Position numbers and translations under genes: made by a program. Of a DNA stretch of 9,541 nt, positions 1 through 6,961 are shown piece after piece. The DNA is from Deltaproteobacteria bacterium (lineage in GTDB: Bacteria > Desulfobacterota > Binatia > UBA9968). The stretch is from NCBI GenBank assembly GCA_020027655.1, contig JAHKKJ010000096.1, forward strand, positions 1-9,541, in the 5' to 3' direction. The notes beneath the pieces are model-generated. The model worked only from the letters and a program-made list of their open reading frames with translations, made no database searches and was not told the origin of the DNA. How positions within the stretch are numbered: the first letter of the stretch is position 1; the number at the start of each line of letters is the position of its first letter.

Positions 1-46
1 GGCGCAAATTTTCCGGTGGCCCGTGGCTATCCAAAACGGGGATTTG

Positions 47-120
47 CTCGCGCCAAGACGCCAAGAACGCCAAGTCCGGAAGTTTAATTTCTTTGCGGCG
101 CCTTTGCGCCTTTGCGCGAG
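47..120. repeat. Imperfect inverted repeat of CGCCAAG/CGCAAAG heptamers
   Basis: The left arm (47-74) begins CTCGCGCCAAGACGCCAAG and carries three CGCCAAG units. The right arm (91-120) ends CTTTGCGCGAG, and its reverse complement carries three CGCAAAG-like units. The arms pair imperfectly around a 16-base AT-rich centre (75-90). The two outer 7 bases, CTCGCGC and GCGCGAG, are exact complements. The architecture resembles non-autonomous dispersed palindromic elements (REP/MITE-like) seen between genes in many environmental bacteria. Whether it is repeated in this genome cannot be seen from one copy. In RNA it would form a long stem, so an mRNA-stabilising or terminating role for a gene to the left is also possible. 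Confidence 0.6.
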
Positions 121-394
121 ATATTCCGATTTTTGGTTGCAGCTCTGTCGCGCTTTGTCTGTGGTGAATATTCTTTCACAGTAAACCCGGAAGAACCAAA
201 AATAAGACTGATCCACGAATTGTCCACCCCGAACGTTTCTGTTTAGACTTTCATAGCGGGTTCCTCTTTTTTTCCGTTTCCACGGTTTTTGCGGTCGCCA
301 TTCTAGCCAGTTTCGGTAGTTTTTACTCTGCGTAATCTCCAGCTTTTGCTGGCATAGGCCTTGCGGATATTTTCCCGAACTTCGAGGGATTTGC

Positions 395-399
395 GGAGG
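395..399 (+). promoter_or_regulatory. Strong Shine-Dalgarno of the secreted protein gene
   Basis: GGAGG lies 5 bases before the ATG at 405. It is the best ribosome binding site in the window and fixes the start of this gene. Confidence 0.8.
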
Positions 400-404
400 T
401 CGGA

Positions 405-1517
405 ATGATTAGTCTTTCATTTCACTTTTTGTCCAAACAGGTCAGGTCTCTAGTGTTACTGATAACAGTGGTCGGTTTGTTATTCGGCGCAAACGCTTCG
501 ATATATGCGATAGACTCAGTACGAAGCGCGCCATTGTCTCAGTCGCCGCTATTTCCGGCGGATAATTGGTGGAACTTAGATATCAGCAGTTGGCCCGTAG
601 ATCCTAATTCCAGCAGCTATATTGCCTTCATCAACAACGGTGGTACCCGACGGCTACATCCAGACTTTGGCGGCAACGCAGGAACGACGCAAGACCCAAA
701 CGCGATCTACGGTTTTCCCTATGCCGTTGTTTCAAACGTCACTAATGCTGACCTTCGCGCCGTGCAATTTACCTACGCTGGCGAGAGTGATGGCGTTAAT
801 CACCCTGGAAATACCAGCTTCCCGTTCTATCCGATCCCGCCAGAGGCAATTACACAGCCATATTGGATCGAGGGTGGCGATCCAGGAAACGTCGATCGGC
901 GCAGCAGCCAAGACCGTCATTTGCTGATTGTAGATCGGGACCGCAACCACTTGTACGAGCTTTTCAACGTCTACTACGATAGCACGCAAGGGAAATGGTT
1001 CGCCGGCTCGGGTGCTTTCTTCGATATGAACACGAACAATCGCCGGCCCGACACTTGGACTTCGGCGGACGCTGCGGGGTTGGCGATTCTGCCGGGCCTC
1101 GTTCGTTACGACGAAGTCTATGATCCCAATGTGGCAGAAATTCGCCACGCGTTTCGTGTCACGGTGCGTGCGACCAACGGTTATGTTTATCCGGCGTCAC
1201 ATCGAGCCGGTTCGACTCCGGGCGCGCTGCCCATGGGCGCGCGCTTGCGCCTGAGGGCCAGTGTCGATGTTAACCAACGCACAAGCGATCCAAACGTCCG
1301 GAAGATATTCCGCGCGATGCAGAGATACGGGGTGATCGTGGCTGATAATGGGTCGGATATGTACATCACGGGAACCTATGACACGCGTTGGAATAACGGG
1401 ATTCTTAATCCAGCGTTCGCGGCTCTGACAGCAAGCGATTTTGAAGTAGTTCAGCTCGGGTATAATCCACCCGCAACCTCACCGGCGGCGCCGACATTGT
1501 TGAACGTAAGTCCTTGA
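405..1517 (+). CDS. Secreted protein of unknown function
   Basis: A 370-residue protein whose ATG follows a GGAGG by 5 bases. Residues 1-14 are weakly basic (K11, R14) and residues 15-28 are hydrophobic. A plausible signal peptidase I site follows SIYA (after A35), so the product is probably exported. The mature part opens with PADNWWNLDISSWPVDP (about 51-67). It continues with the conserved-looking blocks DRHLLIVDRDRNHLYELFN (170-188), RPDTWTSADAAGLAILPGLV (214-233), a PMGARLRLRAS block near 276-286 and YGVIVADNGSDMYI (308-321). I recall this set of blocks from uncharacterised secreted proteins of soil bacteria, especially Actinobacteria and Acidobacteria, but I know of no assigned activity and do not assign one. 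The tail (354-370) is rich in Pro, Ala and Ser, like the linker to an Ig-like or fibronectin-like domain, but the protein stops there. It is separated from mnmE by 296 bases and is probably an independent transcription unit. Confidence 0.8.
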   Translation: MISLSFHFLSKQVRSLVLLITVVGLLFGANASIYAIDSVRSAPLSQSPLFPADNWWNLDISSWPVDPNSSSYIAFINNGGTRRLHPDFGGNAGTTQDPNAIYGFPYAVVSNVTNADLRAVQFTYAGESDGVNHPGNTSFPFYPIPPEAITQPYWIEGGDPGNVDRRSSQDRHLLIVDRDRNHLYELFNVYYDSTQGKWFAGSGAFFDMNTNNRRPDTWTSADAAGLAILPGLVRYDEVYDPNVAEIRHAFRVTVRATNGYVYPASHRAGSTPGALPMGARLRLRASVDVNQRTSDPNVRKIFRAMQRYGVIVADNGSDMYITGTYDTRWNNGILNPAFAALTASDFEVVQLGYNPPATSPAAPTLLNVSP

Positions 1518-1743
1518 ACTGTTGCGAAGCTCCGTACAGTCAACTATTCGGTGAGTCCCGTGTGCGACAACGGCAAGAACTCAAACGATCGTTGATCAGT
1601 TCACCAATACACTTCCCTAAGCGTAGGCCGATTTGACATCATCGGGTTCTCGTTTGAAGGAAATTGCAAATATCGGTTTTTTTAGGTAGTTAGACGAAAC
1701 CCGACCCGATCCTCGCCTAAGTTTTTCCCATCGCCTCCACCCT

Positions 1744-1799
1744 TTGGTATCCTCGAAGGGTAGGATTTATATTGCCTTCGAAGTTTGAGTTGCTAAGAT
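1744..1799 (+). promoter_or_regulatory. Candidate promoter(s) for mnmE
   Basis: Two weak sigma-70-like arrangements are visible. One is TTGGTA (1744-1749) and TTATAT (1767-1772) with 17 bases between. The other is TTGCCT (1772-1777) and TAAGAT (1794-1799) with 16 bases between and an extended TG at 1791-1792. The second would start transcription near 1806, only about 8 bases before the mnmE ATG. Neither matches consensus well. This rests on sequence reading only. Confidence 0.3.
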
Positions 1800-1813
1800 G
1801 AAACCGCTTTTCT

Positions 1814-3190
1814 ATGTACAAAGAGGACACGATTGCAGCCATAGCCACGCCTGCGGGCGAAGGCGGAGTCGGCATAGTTCGCGTTAGCGGTCCGGACGCG
1901 GAGCGAATCGCAGCAGCGCTTTTCGTCAGAGCCGAGGGCAAAAACGGCAACCTGAAATCTCACATGCTCCACTACGGTACGATCCGGGATCCGAAAAGCG
2001 ACAAAATCCTTGACCAGGTCTTGCTTACGATCATGCGCAGGCCGCGCAGCTACACCGGTGAGGACGTAGTAGAGGTCCATTGTCACGGTGGGGTATTCGT
2101 CGTGCATCGGATCTTGGGACTGGTCCTTGCGCAGGGCGTGCGTCATGCTGAACCGGGGGAATTTACTAAGCGTGCTTTCCTCAACGGGAGACTCGATCTT
2201 GCCCAAGCTGAAGCTGTGCTCGACCTTATCGCGGCCCGCACCGAAAAAGGAGCTGATCTGGCACTCAGTCAGATCAAAGGTGAACTCTCCAATTGGATTG
2301 GTGATCTGCGCGAACAATTGCTTGACATTTTAGCGCAAGTTGAAGCAGCAATTGATTTTCCCGAAGAGGAGATTGAGCTCCTTGAGCGCCCTGCGCTGGT
2401 TGCGAAGATCGACGCCCTAAGAGATAAAATCACCATAATTACAGGTACTTACGAATGGGGCAGGCTATTTCGTGAAGGTGCTAAGGTATGCATCTGCGGA
2501 CGACCCAACGTAGGTAAGTCGAGCTTGTTCAACGCGCTTCTCGGTGAGGAGCGCGTAATTGTCACGCCCATTCCCGGAACCACGAGAGATGTGATTGAAG
2601 AGTCCATCAATCTTGATGGTTTGCCGATCGTCTTGTGGGACACAGCCGGGATTAGAGACACGGCCGATCAGGTCGAGCAGATTGGTGTCGATCTTTCGCG
2701 CGAGCACCTTGAAAAATCAGAGGCCGCGGTCGTTGTGCTCGATGGTTCCGCGTCGCTCACCGACGAAGATATAATTTTTTTGTCCTCAACGACGAAAAAA
2801 ATGGGTCTAATCGCAATCAATAAAATCGACCTCGAGCAAAGAGTTGACCGCGATCAGCTACGACAGATAGTCGGGGATAAAAAGATTGTGACGGTGTCAG
2901 CAACGCTGGGTCACGGTCTACAGGAACTTAGAAAATCTTTGCGTGAGCTTATCTTGCACACGGATATGGAACCGCCTTTTGTTTTAACCAACCTTCGACA
3001 CAAGAGCGCTTTGTTATGCGGAGAGCAAGCTTTGGCTGATGCCGGTCTGGCCCTAGAGGAAACGCAGCCGCCGGAACTAGTCGCAGTTGCCTTGCAGCAA
3101 GCCAGGGAAAGTCTGGAAGAAGTAGTTGGTGTGATACAGAAGGATGATGTTTTAGAACTTATTTTTAGCAAATTTTGTATTGGAAAATAG
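1814..3190 (+). CDS. mnmE: tRNA modification GTPase MnmE
   Basis: MnmE (TrmE) works with MnmG to add the aminomethyl or carboxymethylaminomethyl group to C5 of wobble U34 in certain tRNAs, using a folate one-carbon donor and GTP hydrolysis in the cytoplasm. The product has 458 residues, the usual family length. The N-terminal folate-binding domain starts DTIAAIATPAGEGGVGIVR and includes the RPRSYTGEDVVEVHCHGG block near 76-93. The inserted Ras-like G domain shows the P-loop GRPNVGKS (229-236), G2 TTRD (256-259), DTAG (276-279), NKID (336-339) and SA (362-363). The C-terminus ends in FCIGK (454-458), with the catalytically important cysteine at 455. Just before that, VIQKDD replaces the more usual EITTED-like stretch, a mild divergence. 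The ATG at 1814 is chosen because the family N-terminus begins right there. No Shine-Dalgarno is visible upstream. First gene of the mnmE-mnmG-parA-parB cluster. Confidence 0.97.
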   Translation: MYKEDTIAAIATPAGEGGVGIVRVSGPDAERIAAALFVRAEGKNGNLKSHMLHYGTIRDPKSDKILDQVLLTIMRRPRSYTGEDVVEVHCHGGVFVVHRILGLVLAQGVRHAEPGEFTKRAFLNGRLDLAQAEAVLDLIAARTEKGADLALSQIKGELSNWIGDLREQLLDILAQVEAAIDFPEEEIELLERPALVAKIDALRDKITIITGTYEWGRLFREGAKVCICGRPNVGKSSLFNALLGEERVIVTPIPGTTRDVIEESINLDGLPIVLWDTAGIRDTADQVEQIGVDLSREHLEKSEAAVVVLDGSASLTDEDIIFLSSTTKKMGLIAINKIDLEQRVDRDQLRQIVGDKKIVTVSATLGHGLQELRKSLRELILHTDMEPPFVLTNLRHKSALLCGEQALADAGLALEETQPPELVAVALQQARESLEEVVGVIQKDDVLELIFSKFCIGK

Positions 3191-3226
3191 ATATTTAACA
3201 TTTTTCAGTTTAAATGAGCCCTGCAA

Positions 3227-3242
3227 CGTTTCACGTGAAACT
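3227..3242. promoter_or_regulatory. parS: parS centromere site 1
   Basis: GTTTCACGTGAAAC at 3228-3241 is a perfect 14-base palindrome, flanked by C and T. It matches the canonical chromosomal parS TGTTTCACGTGAAACA everywhere except the two outermost bases. ParB (gene at 6026) should load here. The site fills the space directly before the mnmG start codon at 3243, in the 52-base gap after mnmE. Read as protein in the mnmG frame it gives VSRET, an artefact commonly seen when genes over parS are annotated too long. Confidence 0.95.
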
Positions 3243-5123
3243 ATGACAAACTCAAAAAACGATATCTATGACGTAATGGTGGTCGGAGCTGGTCACGCCG
3301 GTATCGAGGCGTGTCTTGCTGCAGCTCGCATGGGACGCAAGACTCTCATGTTGACCCTGAATCTCGATCATATAGGGCAGATGTCCTGTAATCCGGCGAT
3401 CGGCGGCATAGGTAAAGGCCACCTGGTCAAAGAGATCGATGCACTTGGCGGCGAGATGGGACGAGCGATCGACGAAACAGGGATCCAATTTCGCACTTTG
3501 AATACAAAAAAAGGGCCCGCCGTTAGAGCATCCCGAGCCCAAGCAGACAAGGCCCTCTATCGCCAGCGGATGAAAATGGTTCTGGAGAATTGTCAAAATC
3601 TAACCTTGCGGCAAGGAAGCGTTGAGAGATTGATTGTCGAAGGCGGCAAAGTTGAGGGCGTGGAGACACAGATCGGTGAACAGTTCTACGGGCGTCGCGT
3701 TATATTGACAACCGGAACGTTTCTCCGCGGCCTAATTCATATAGGTGATCGAAATTTTGCCGCAGGCAGGGCGGGCGACTTTGCGGTCCAAGGTCTGAGT
3801 GAGGAGCTTGCGAAGCTTGGCTTCAAAGTGGGCAGACTCAAAACCGGCACTTGCCCTCGTTTAGACAGCCGTTCAATCGACTATTCAAAACTACAAGTCC
3901 AGCATGGTGATGAATCGCCGGCACCGTTCTCTTTTGCGAATGAAGAAATCACCCAGCGACAAGTACCGTGTCATATAACCTACACTAACAATCGCACACA
4001 CGAAATTATCCGGTCTGCGGTTCACCGCTCTCCAATGTATTCCGGAAGTATTAAAAGCCGCGGTCCCCGTTACTGTCCATCGATTGAAGACAAGATAGTT
4101 CGCTTCGCTGATAAGGCGAGGCACCAGATTTTCTTGGAGCCGGAAGGTCTCACGACGGTTGAAGTTTATCCCAATGGTCTATCCACCAGTCTGCCGCTCG
4201 ATGTTCAAATTGAAATGGTTCGTTCAATTGAGGGGCTGGAGAGGGCCGAGATAATGCGGCCGGGGTACGCGATCGAGTACGACTATGTAGAGCCGACGCA
4301 GCTCTATCCATCGTTGGAAACTAAGCAAGTGCGCCATCTTTACCATGCCGGCCAGATCAATGGGACAACCGGCTATGAGGAAGCAGCAGCACAAGGACTC
4401 ATGGCGGGAATTAATGCTGTTCTAAGTCTTCGTGGCGAGCAGCCTCTAGTTCTGTCCAGAGACCAAGCTTACCTCGGGGTTTTAATCGATGACTTAGTAA
4501 CCAGAGGAACAGATGGGGAGCCTTATAGGATGTTTACTTCCCGCGCCGAATATAGACTTTTGTTACGGGAGGATAACGCCGATCTGCGGCTGACTGAGAT
4601 CGGTCATAGCATCGGCCTGGCAACGGCTGAAGCACATCAAAGAGTGGCTGCCAAGAAAGCCAAGACATCCATGTTGATGGCTTTATTAGAACAGACGCAG
4701 ATCAATCCAACGGTAGAAATCAACAAACGACTAGAGTCTATTGGATCGGCGCCGATCCGGAATCAAACCTCACTGGCGCAACTCTTACGGCGGCCGGAAG
4801 TATCGGGTTCCGATATTGCGATATTTTCAGAAGAGCTCAACCGATTTGATCCCGAGGTAACTTTGCAAGCCGAAGTTGAGGTCAAGTACGCCGGATACAT
4901 CGATCGGCAAATGGAGATGGTTGAACGGTTTAAGAAAATTGAGAATTTCCGTCTCCCGGAAGATCTCAACTACTTGGACATTAGAGGTCTCTCGCGCGAG
5001 GTTTGCGAGAAGTTAACCAAGATAAGGCCAAAATCACTCGGACAAGCAAGTCGCATTTCCGGGATTACGCCGGCGGCAATATCATTGCTCTCGGTTTACT
5101 TGCGAAAAAAGAAAAACGCATAG
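3243..5123 (+). CDS. mnmG: tRNA modification FAD enzyme MnmG (GidA)
   Basis: MnmG is the FAD- and NADH-using partner of MnmE in modifying wobble U34. With the ATG at 3243 the product has 626 residues, close to the E. coli length. It opens MTNSKNDIYDVMVVGAGHAG, with the FAD-binding GxGxxG at residues 15-20. Conserved blocks follow: MSCNPAIGGIGKGHLVKE with C49 (matching E. coli C47), GPAVRASRAQADK near 91-103, GPRYCPSIEDKIVRF with C278 (matching E. coli C277), GYAIEYDYV, the GTTGYEEAAAQGLMAGINA block and the LREDNADLRL block of the C-terminal part. An in-frame TTG at 3180 would add 21 residues, overlap mnmE and translate through parS, so it is rejected. No Shine-Dalgarno precedes 3243 because parS abuts the start codon. 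No rsmG follows, although that gene commonly does. Confidence 0.97.
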   Translation: MTNSKNDIYDVMVVGAGHAGIEACLAAARMGRKTLMLTLNLDHIGQMSCNPAIGGIGKGHLVKEIDALGGEMGRAIDETGIQFRTLNTKKGPAVRASRAQADKALYRQRMKMVLENCQNLTLRQGSVERLIVEGGKVEGVETQIGEQFYGRRVILTTGTFLRGLIHIGDRNFAAGRAGDFAVQGLSEELAKLGFKVGRLKTGTCPRLDSRSIDYSKLQVQHGDESPAPFSFANEEITQRQVPCHITYTNNRTHEIIRSAVHRSPMYSGSIKSRGPRYCPSIEDKIVRFADKARHQIFLEPEGLTTVEVYPNGLSTSLPLDVQIEMVRSIEGLERAEIMRPGYAIEYDYVEPTQLYPSLETKQVRHLYHAGQINGTTGYEEAAAQGLMAGINAVLSLRGEQPLVLSRDQAYLGVLIDDLVTRGTDGEPYRMFTSRAEYRLLLREDNADLRLTEIGHSIGLATAEAHQRVAAKKAKTSMLMALLEQTQINPTVEINKRLESIGSAPIRNQTSLAQLLRRPEVSGSDIAIFSEELNRFDPEVTLQAEVEVKYAGYIDRQMEMVERFKKIENFRLPEDLNYLDIRGLSREVCEKLTKIRPKSLGQASRISGITPAAISLLSVYLRKKKNA

Positions 5124-5154
5124 TTCCCGGATTCAGAAGCTCCTATTTATCTAT

Positions 5155-5170
5155 CGTTTCACGTGAAACG
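5155..5170. promoter_or_regulatory. parS: parS centromere site 2
   Basis: CGTTTCACGTGAAACG is a perfect 16-base palindrome containing the same 14-base core as site 1. It differs from canonical parS only in the outermost base pair. It lies in the mnmG-parA gap, 89 bases before the parA GTG, so ParB bound here may also influence parAB transcription. The centres of the two sites are 1928 bases apart. Confidence 0.96.
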
Positions 5171-5230
5171 AAAATATCTTCCAATTCCGTGAGCTTTGTG
5201 ATATTAACGAATTACATTCGTAGTCTTACT

Positions 5231-5236
5231 TATAAC
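5231..5236 (+). promoter_or_regulatory. Candidate -10 element upstream of parA
   Basis: TATAAC matches the -10 consensus in five of six positions and sits in the AT-rich mnmG-parA gap, 23 bases before the parA start. I see no good -35 at the right distance (5208-5213 reads CGAATT), so parA may be served by readthrough from mnmEG, by a weak local promoter, or by both. Confidence 0.25.
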
Positions 5237-5259
5237 TATTTGAAATTACAGGGAAATTT

Positions 5260-6054
5260 GTGGCTAAGATAATTGCAATTGCCAATCAGAAAGGGGGCGT
5301 TGGAAAAACCACCACATCGATTAACCTAGCCGCATCGCTTGCTGTCCACAGCAAAAAGAGCCTCTTAGTCGACCTCGATCCGCAAGGCAACAGCAGCACA
5401 GGCCTGGGTATCGACCGCTCGCAGTTGACATCAAGTCTGTACGATGTCCTTGCGGGCGTGCGCTCGCTTATCGATGTTCTGAACCAAACAGAGTTGAACG
5501 ATCTGTTTATCGTCCCATCGACAAAAGATCTGGTCGGAGCGGAAATCGAATTAGTCGCGGCTGAACGGCGGGAGTATCGAATCAAAGACGCTTTGGCTCC
5601 AGTCCACGATCGCTACGATTATATTTTTCTCGATTGTCCGCCCTCACTGGGCCTCCTGACGGTGAACGCTCTCACCGCGGCAGATTCACTCTTGGTTCCG
5701 ATTCAAAGCGAGTATTACGCCCTAGAGGGATTGAGTGCCCTGCTCGAAACAATGAATCTCGTTCAGCGGAGACTTAACTCCAAGCTCCATCTAGAAGGAA
5801 TTGTAATTACCATGTTTGATAGTCGAAACCGAATTTCGCACCAAGTGGTCGAAGAGGTTCGCGCTCATTTTCCCGACAAACTATTCAGGACTATTATCCG
5901 CAGGAACGTTCGCCTGAGTGAGAGTCCAAGTTATGGGAAGCCAATCTACTTATACGACGCTAATTCGACGGGCTCACAAGATTATTTAGAGTTGGCTAAG
6001 GAACTGATCGGTCATGGAGAAGTCAATGTCACTACCGAAAAAAGGCCTGGGTAG
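5260..6054 (+). CDS. parA: Chromosome partitioning ATPase ParA (Soj)
   Basis: ParA is a Walker-type ATPase that binds DNA non-specifically as an ATP dimer and moves ParB-parS complexes. The ParB N-terminus stimulates its hydrolysis. The 264-residue product starts MAKIIAIANQKGGVGKTTTS. It has the deviant Walker A KGGVGKTT (11-18) with the signature lysine, the Walker A' block DLDPQGN (38-44) and the Walker B stretch FLDCPPSL (123-130). It lacks the N-terminal DNA-binding extension of plasmid type Ia ParA, so it is of the short chromosomal (Soj) kind. The start is GTG at 5260, preceded by AGGGA (5250-5254) at 5 bases. It overlaps parB by 29 bases, which suggests translational coupling. The parS site 89 bases upstream points to possible autoregulation by ParB. 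Confidence 0.96.
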   Translation: MAKIIAIANQKGGVGKTTTSINLAASLAVHSKKSLLVDLDPQGNSSTGLGIDRSQLTSSLYDVLAGVRSLIDVLNQTELNDLFIVPSTKDLVGAEIELVAAERREYRIKDALAPVHDRYDYIFLDCPPSLGLLTVNALTAADSLLVPIQSEYYALEGLSALLETMNLVQRRLNSKLHLEGIVITMFDSRNRISHQVVEEVRAHFPDKLFRTIIRRNVRLSESPSYGKPIYLYDANSTGSQDYLELAKELIGHGEVNVTTEKRPG

Positions 6055-6907
6055 AGGGCTCAGCGCGCTCATTCCCGGGGCGTCCGAACCGAGAATTGAG
6101 ACAGATAGCGAAGCCCTCAGCTTTCGAGTTGAAGTCGATCGGATAACGCCAAGCCCTTTTCAACCTCGGCGGACGTTTGATGAAGCCAAAATCGAAGAAC
6201 TCGCTTCGTCGATACGAAACCAAGGCATTATTCAGCCACTAGTAGTCCGGCACAACGGAGATGGATATGAATTGATCGCAGGAGAGCGCCGGTGGCGGGC
6301 AGCTATGAGAGCCGGATTGACTCACGTACCCATCGTGGTGCGTGACGCAAGCGATCATGAAGCGCTTCAGCTGGCTCTGGTCGAAAACCTACAACGTGAG
6401 GATCTCAATCCCATCGAGGAAGCAAACGGTTATCGCCGGCTGCTGGAGGAGTTTCACTGGAGCCAAGAAGAGATGGCCGAAAAAGTTGGCAAGAGCCGGC
6501 CTGCCATTGCCAACTCGATGCGGCTGCTTTCGCTTCCAACCGAAGTCCAGCAAGAAGTGTCATCAGGCAATCTACCGGCAGGCCAAGCTAGAGCGTTGCT
6601 GGGGTTGCACAGCGAACCCTTAATTCTTTCTGCGTGTCGCGAAGTCATCGCCAAAGGATTATCAACGCGCGACACGGAAAAACTAGTTCGCCACCTCACA
6701 TCCGGTCGAAAACGACGAAGAGTCCCGCTTGTCGATCCTGATCTTCGGTCAGTCGTTGAAGAATTGCAGCGCCTACTGGGAACCAGAGTGAGACTCTTGC
6801 CAAAAGCAAGATCGGCAAGGGGTAAGATTGAGATTGAGTATTATTCTCTTCCTGATCTGGATCGGATCATTCAGACCATCAAAAGGAATCCCCAGCTTCC
6901 TTCATGA
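6026..6907 (+). CDS. parB: Chromosome partitioning clamp ParB (Spo0J)
   Basis: ParB is a CTP-dependent DNA clamp that loads at parS, spreads, recruits SMC in many bacteria and stimulates ParA. With the ATG at 6026 the product has 293 residues. GGAGA lies 5 bases before this start, whereas the in-frame ATG at 6014 has no ribosome binding site. Residues 4-11 (PKKGLGRG) form the ParA-interacting N-terminal motif. The CTP-binding domain shows PSPFQPRRTFDE near 42-53, GERRWR (86-91) and ENLQREDLNP (about 120-129). A helix-turn-helix for parS recognition follows (EEMAEKVGKSRPAIANSMRL, about 148-167). The C-terminal dimerisation segment includes KIEIEYYSLPDLDRII. The cognate parS sites lie in the same operon at 3227 and 5155. 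Last gene of the + strand cluster. Confidence 0.96.
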   Translation: MSLPKKGLGRGLSALIPGASEPRIETDSEALSFRVEVDRITPSPFQPRRTFDEAKIEELASSIRNQGIIQPLVVRHNGDGYELIAGERRWRAAMRAGLTHVPIVVRDASDHEALQLALVENLQREDLNPIEEANGYRRLLEEFHWSQEEMAEKVGKSRPAIANSMRLLSLPTEVQQEVSSGNLPAGQARALLGLHSEPLILSACREVIAKGLSTRDTEKLVRHLTSGRKRRRVPLVDPDLRSVVEELQRLLGTRVRLLPKARSARGKIEIEYYSLPDLDRIIQTIKRNPQLPS

Positions 6908-6911
6908 CAAG

Positions 6912-6942
6912 GACGCCATCGCAGGACAATACTGATGGCATC
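6912..6942. terminator. Weak stem-loop between convergent genes
   Basis: GACGCCATC (6912-6920) and GATGGCATC (6934-6942) can pair around a 13-base loop in the 54 bases between parB and the opposing gene. One position is C-A on the + strand RNA but G-U on the - strand RNA, so the hairpin is a little better for the leftward transcript. No T-run follows directly on either side (on the + strand ATTTT comes about 14 bases later). A bidirectional terminator is therefore possible but unproven. Confidence 0.3.
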
Positions 6943-6961
6943 GTGTGGTTGGAAATATTTT

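Larger units (their letters stand above)
1..404. other. Gene-free left flank
   Basis: I see no credible coding region on either strand in these 404 bases. The stretch contains the inverted heptamer repeat at 47-120, listed separately, and otherwise T-rich non-coding sequence with many stops. The last bases (395-404) are the ribosome binding site of the next gene. A promoter for that gene must lie here or further left, but I could not pick out a convincing -35/-10 pair. Confidence 0.6.

Noticed and set aside
1577..1602. Palindromic AACGATCGTT (1584-1593) framed by GAACT/AGTTC as an operator or terminator
   Set aside because: The inner palindrome leaves no proper RNA loop, the outer stem is 5 bp with a bulge, and no T-run follows. 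It may be a chance match.
1677..1683. Run of seven T as a terminator of the secreted protein gene
   Set aside because: No GC-rich stem stands directly before it. The only nearby complementarity (CCGAT/ATCGG around 1628-1645) is short and too far upstream.
1793..2317. 174-codon antisense frame opposite the start of mnmE
   Set aside because: It is a shadow of the mnmE reading frame, with no ribosome binding site and no family resemblance.
3180..3242. Longer mnmG reading frame starting at TTG 3180, overlapping mnmE
   Set aside because: It uses a rare start, adds 21 residues unlike the family N-terminus, and translates through parS (giving VSRET). The ATG at 3243 gives the normal length and N-terminus.
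5003..5272. 89-codon + strand frame spanning the end of mnmG and the parA leader
   Set aside because: It overlaps mnmG in another frame, its downstream part is a translated parS and AT-rich spacer, and it resembles no RsmG sequence.
6014..6025. parB start at ATG 6014
   Set aside because: No ribosome binding site precedes it. GGAGA (6016-6020) is correctly spaced for 6026, and MSLPKKGLGRGL is the usual ParB start.
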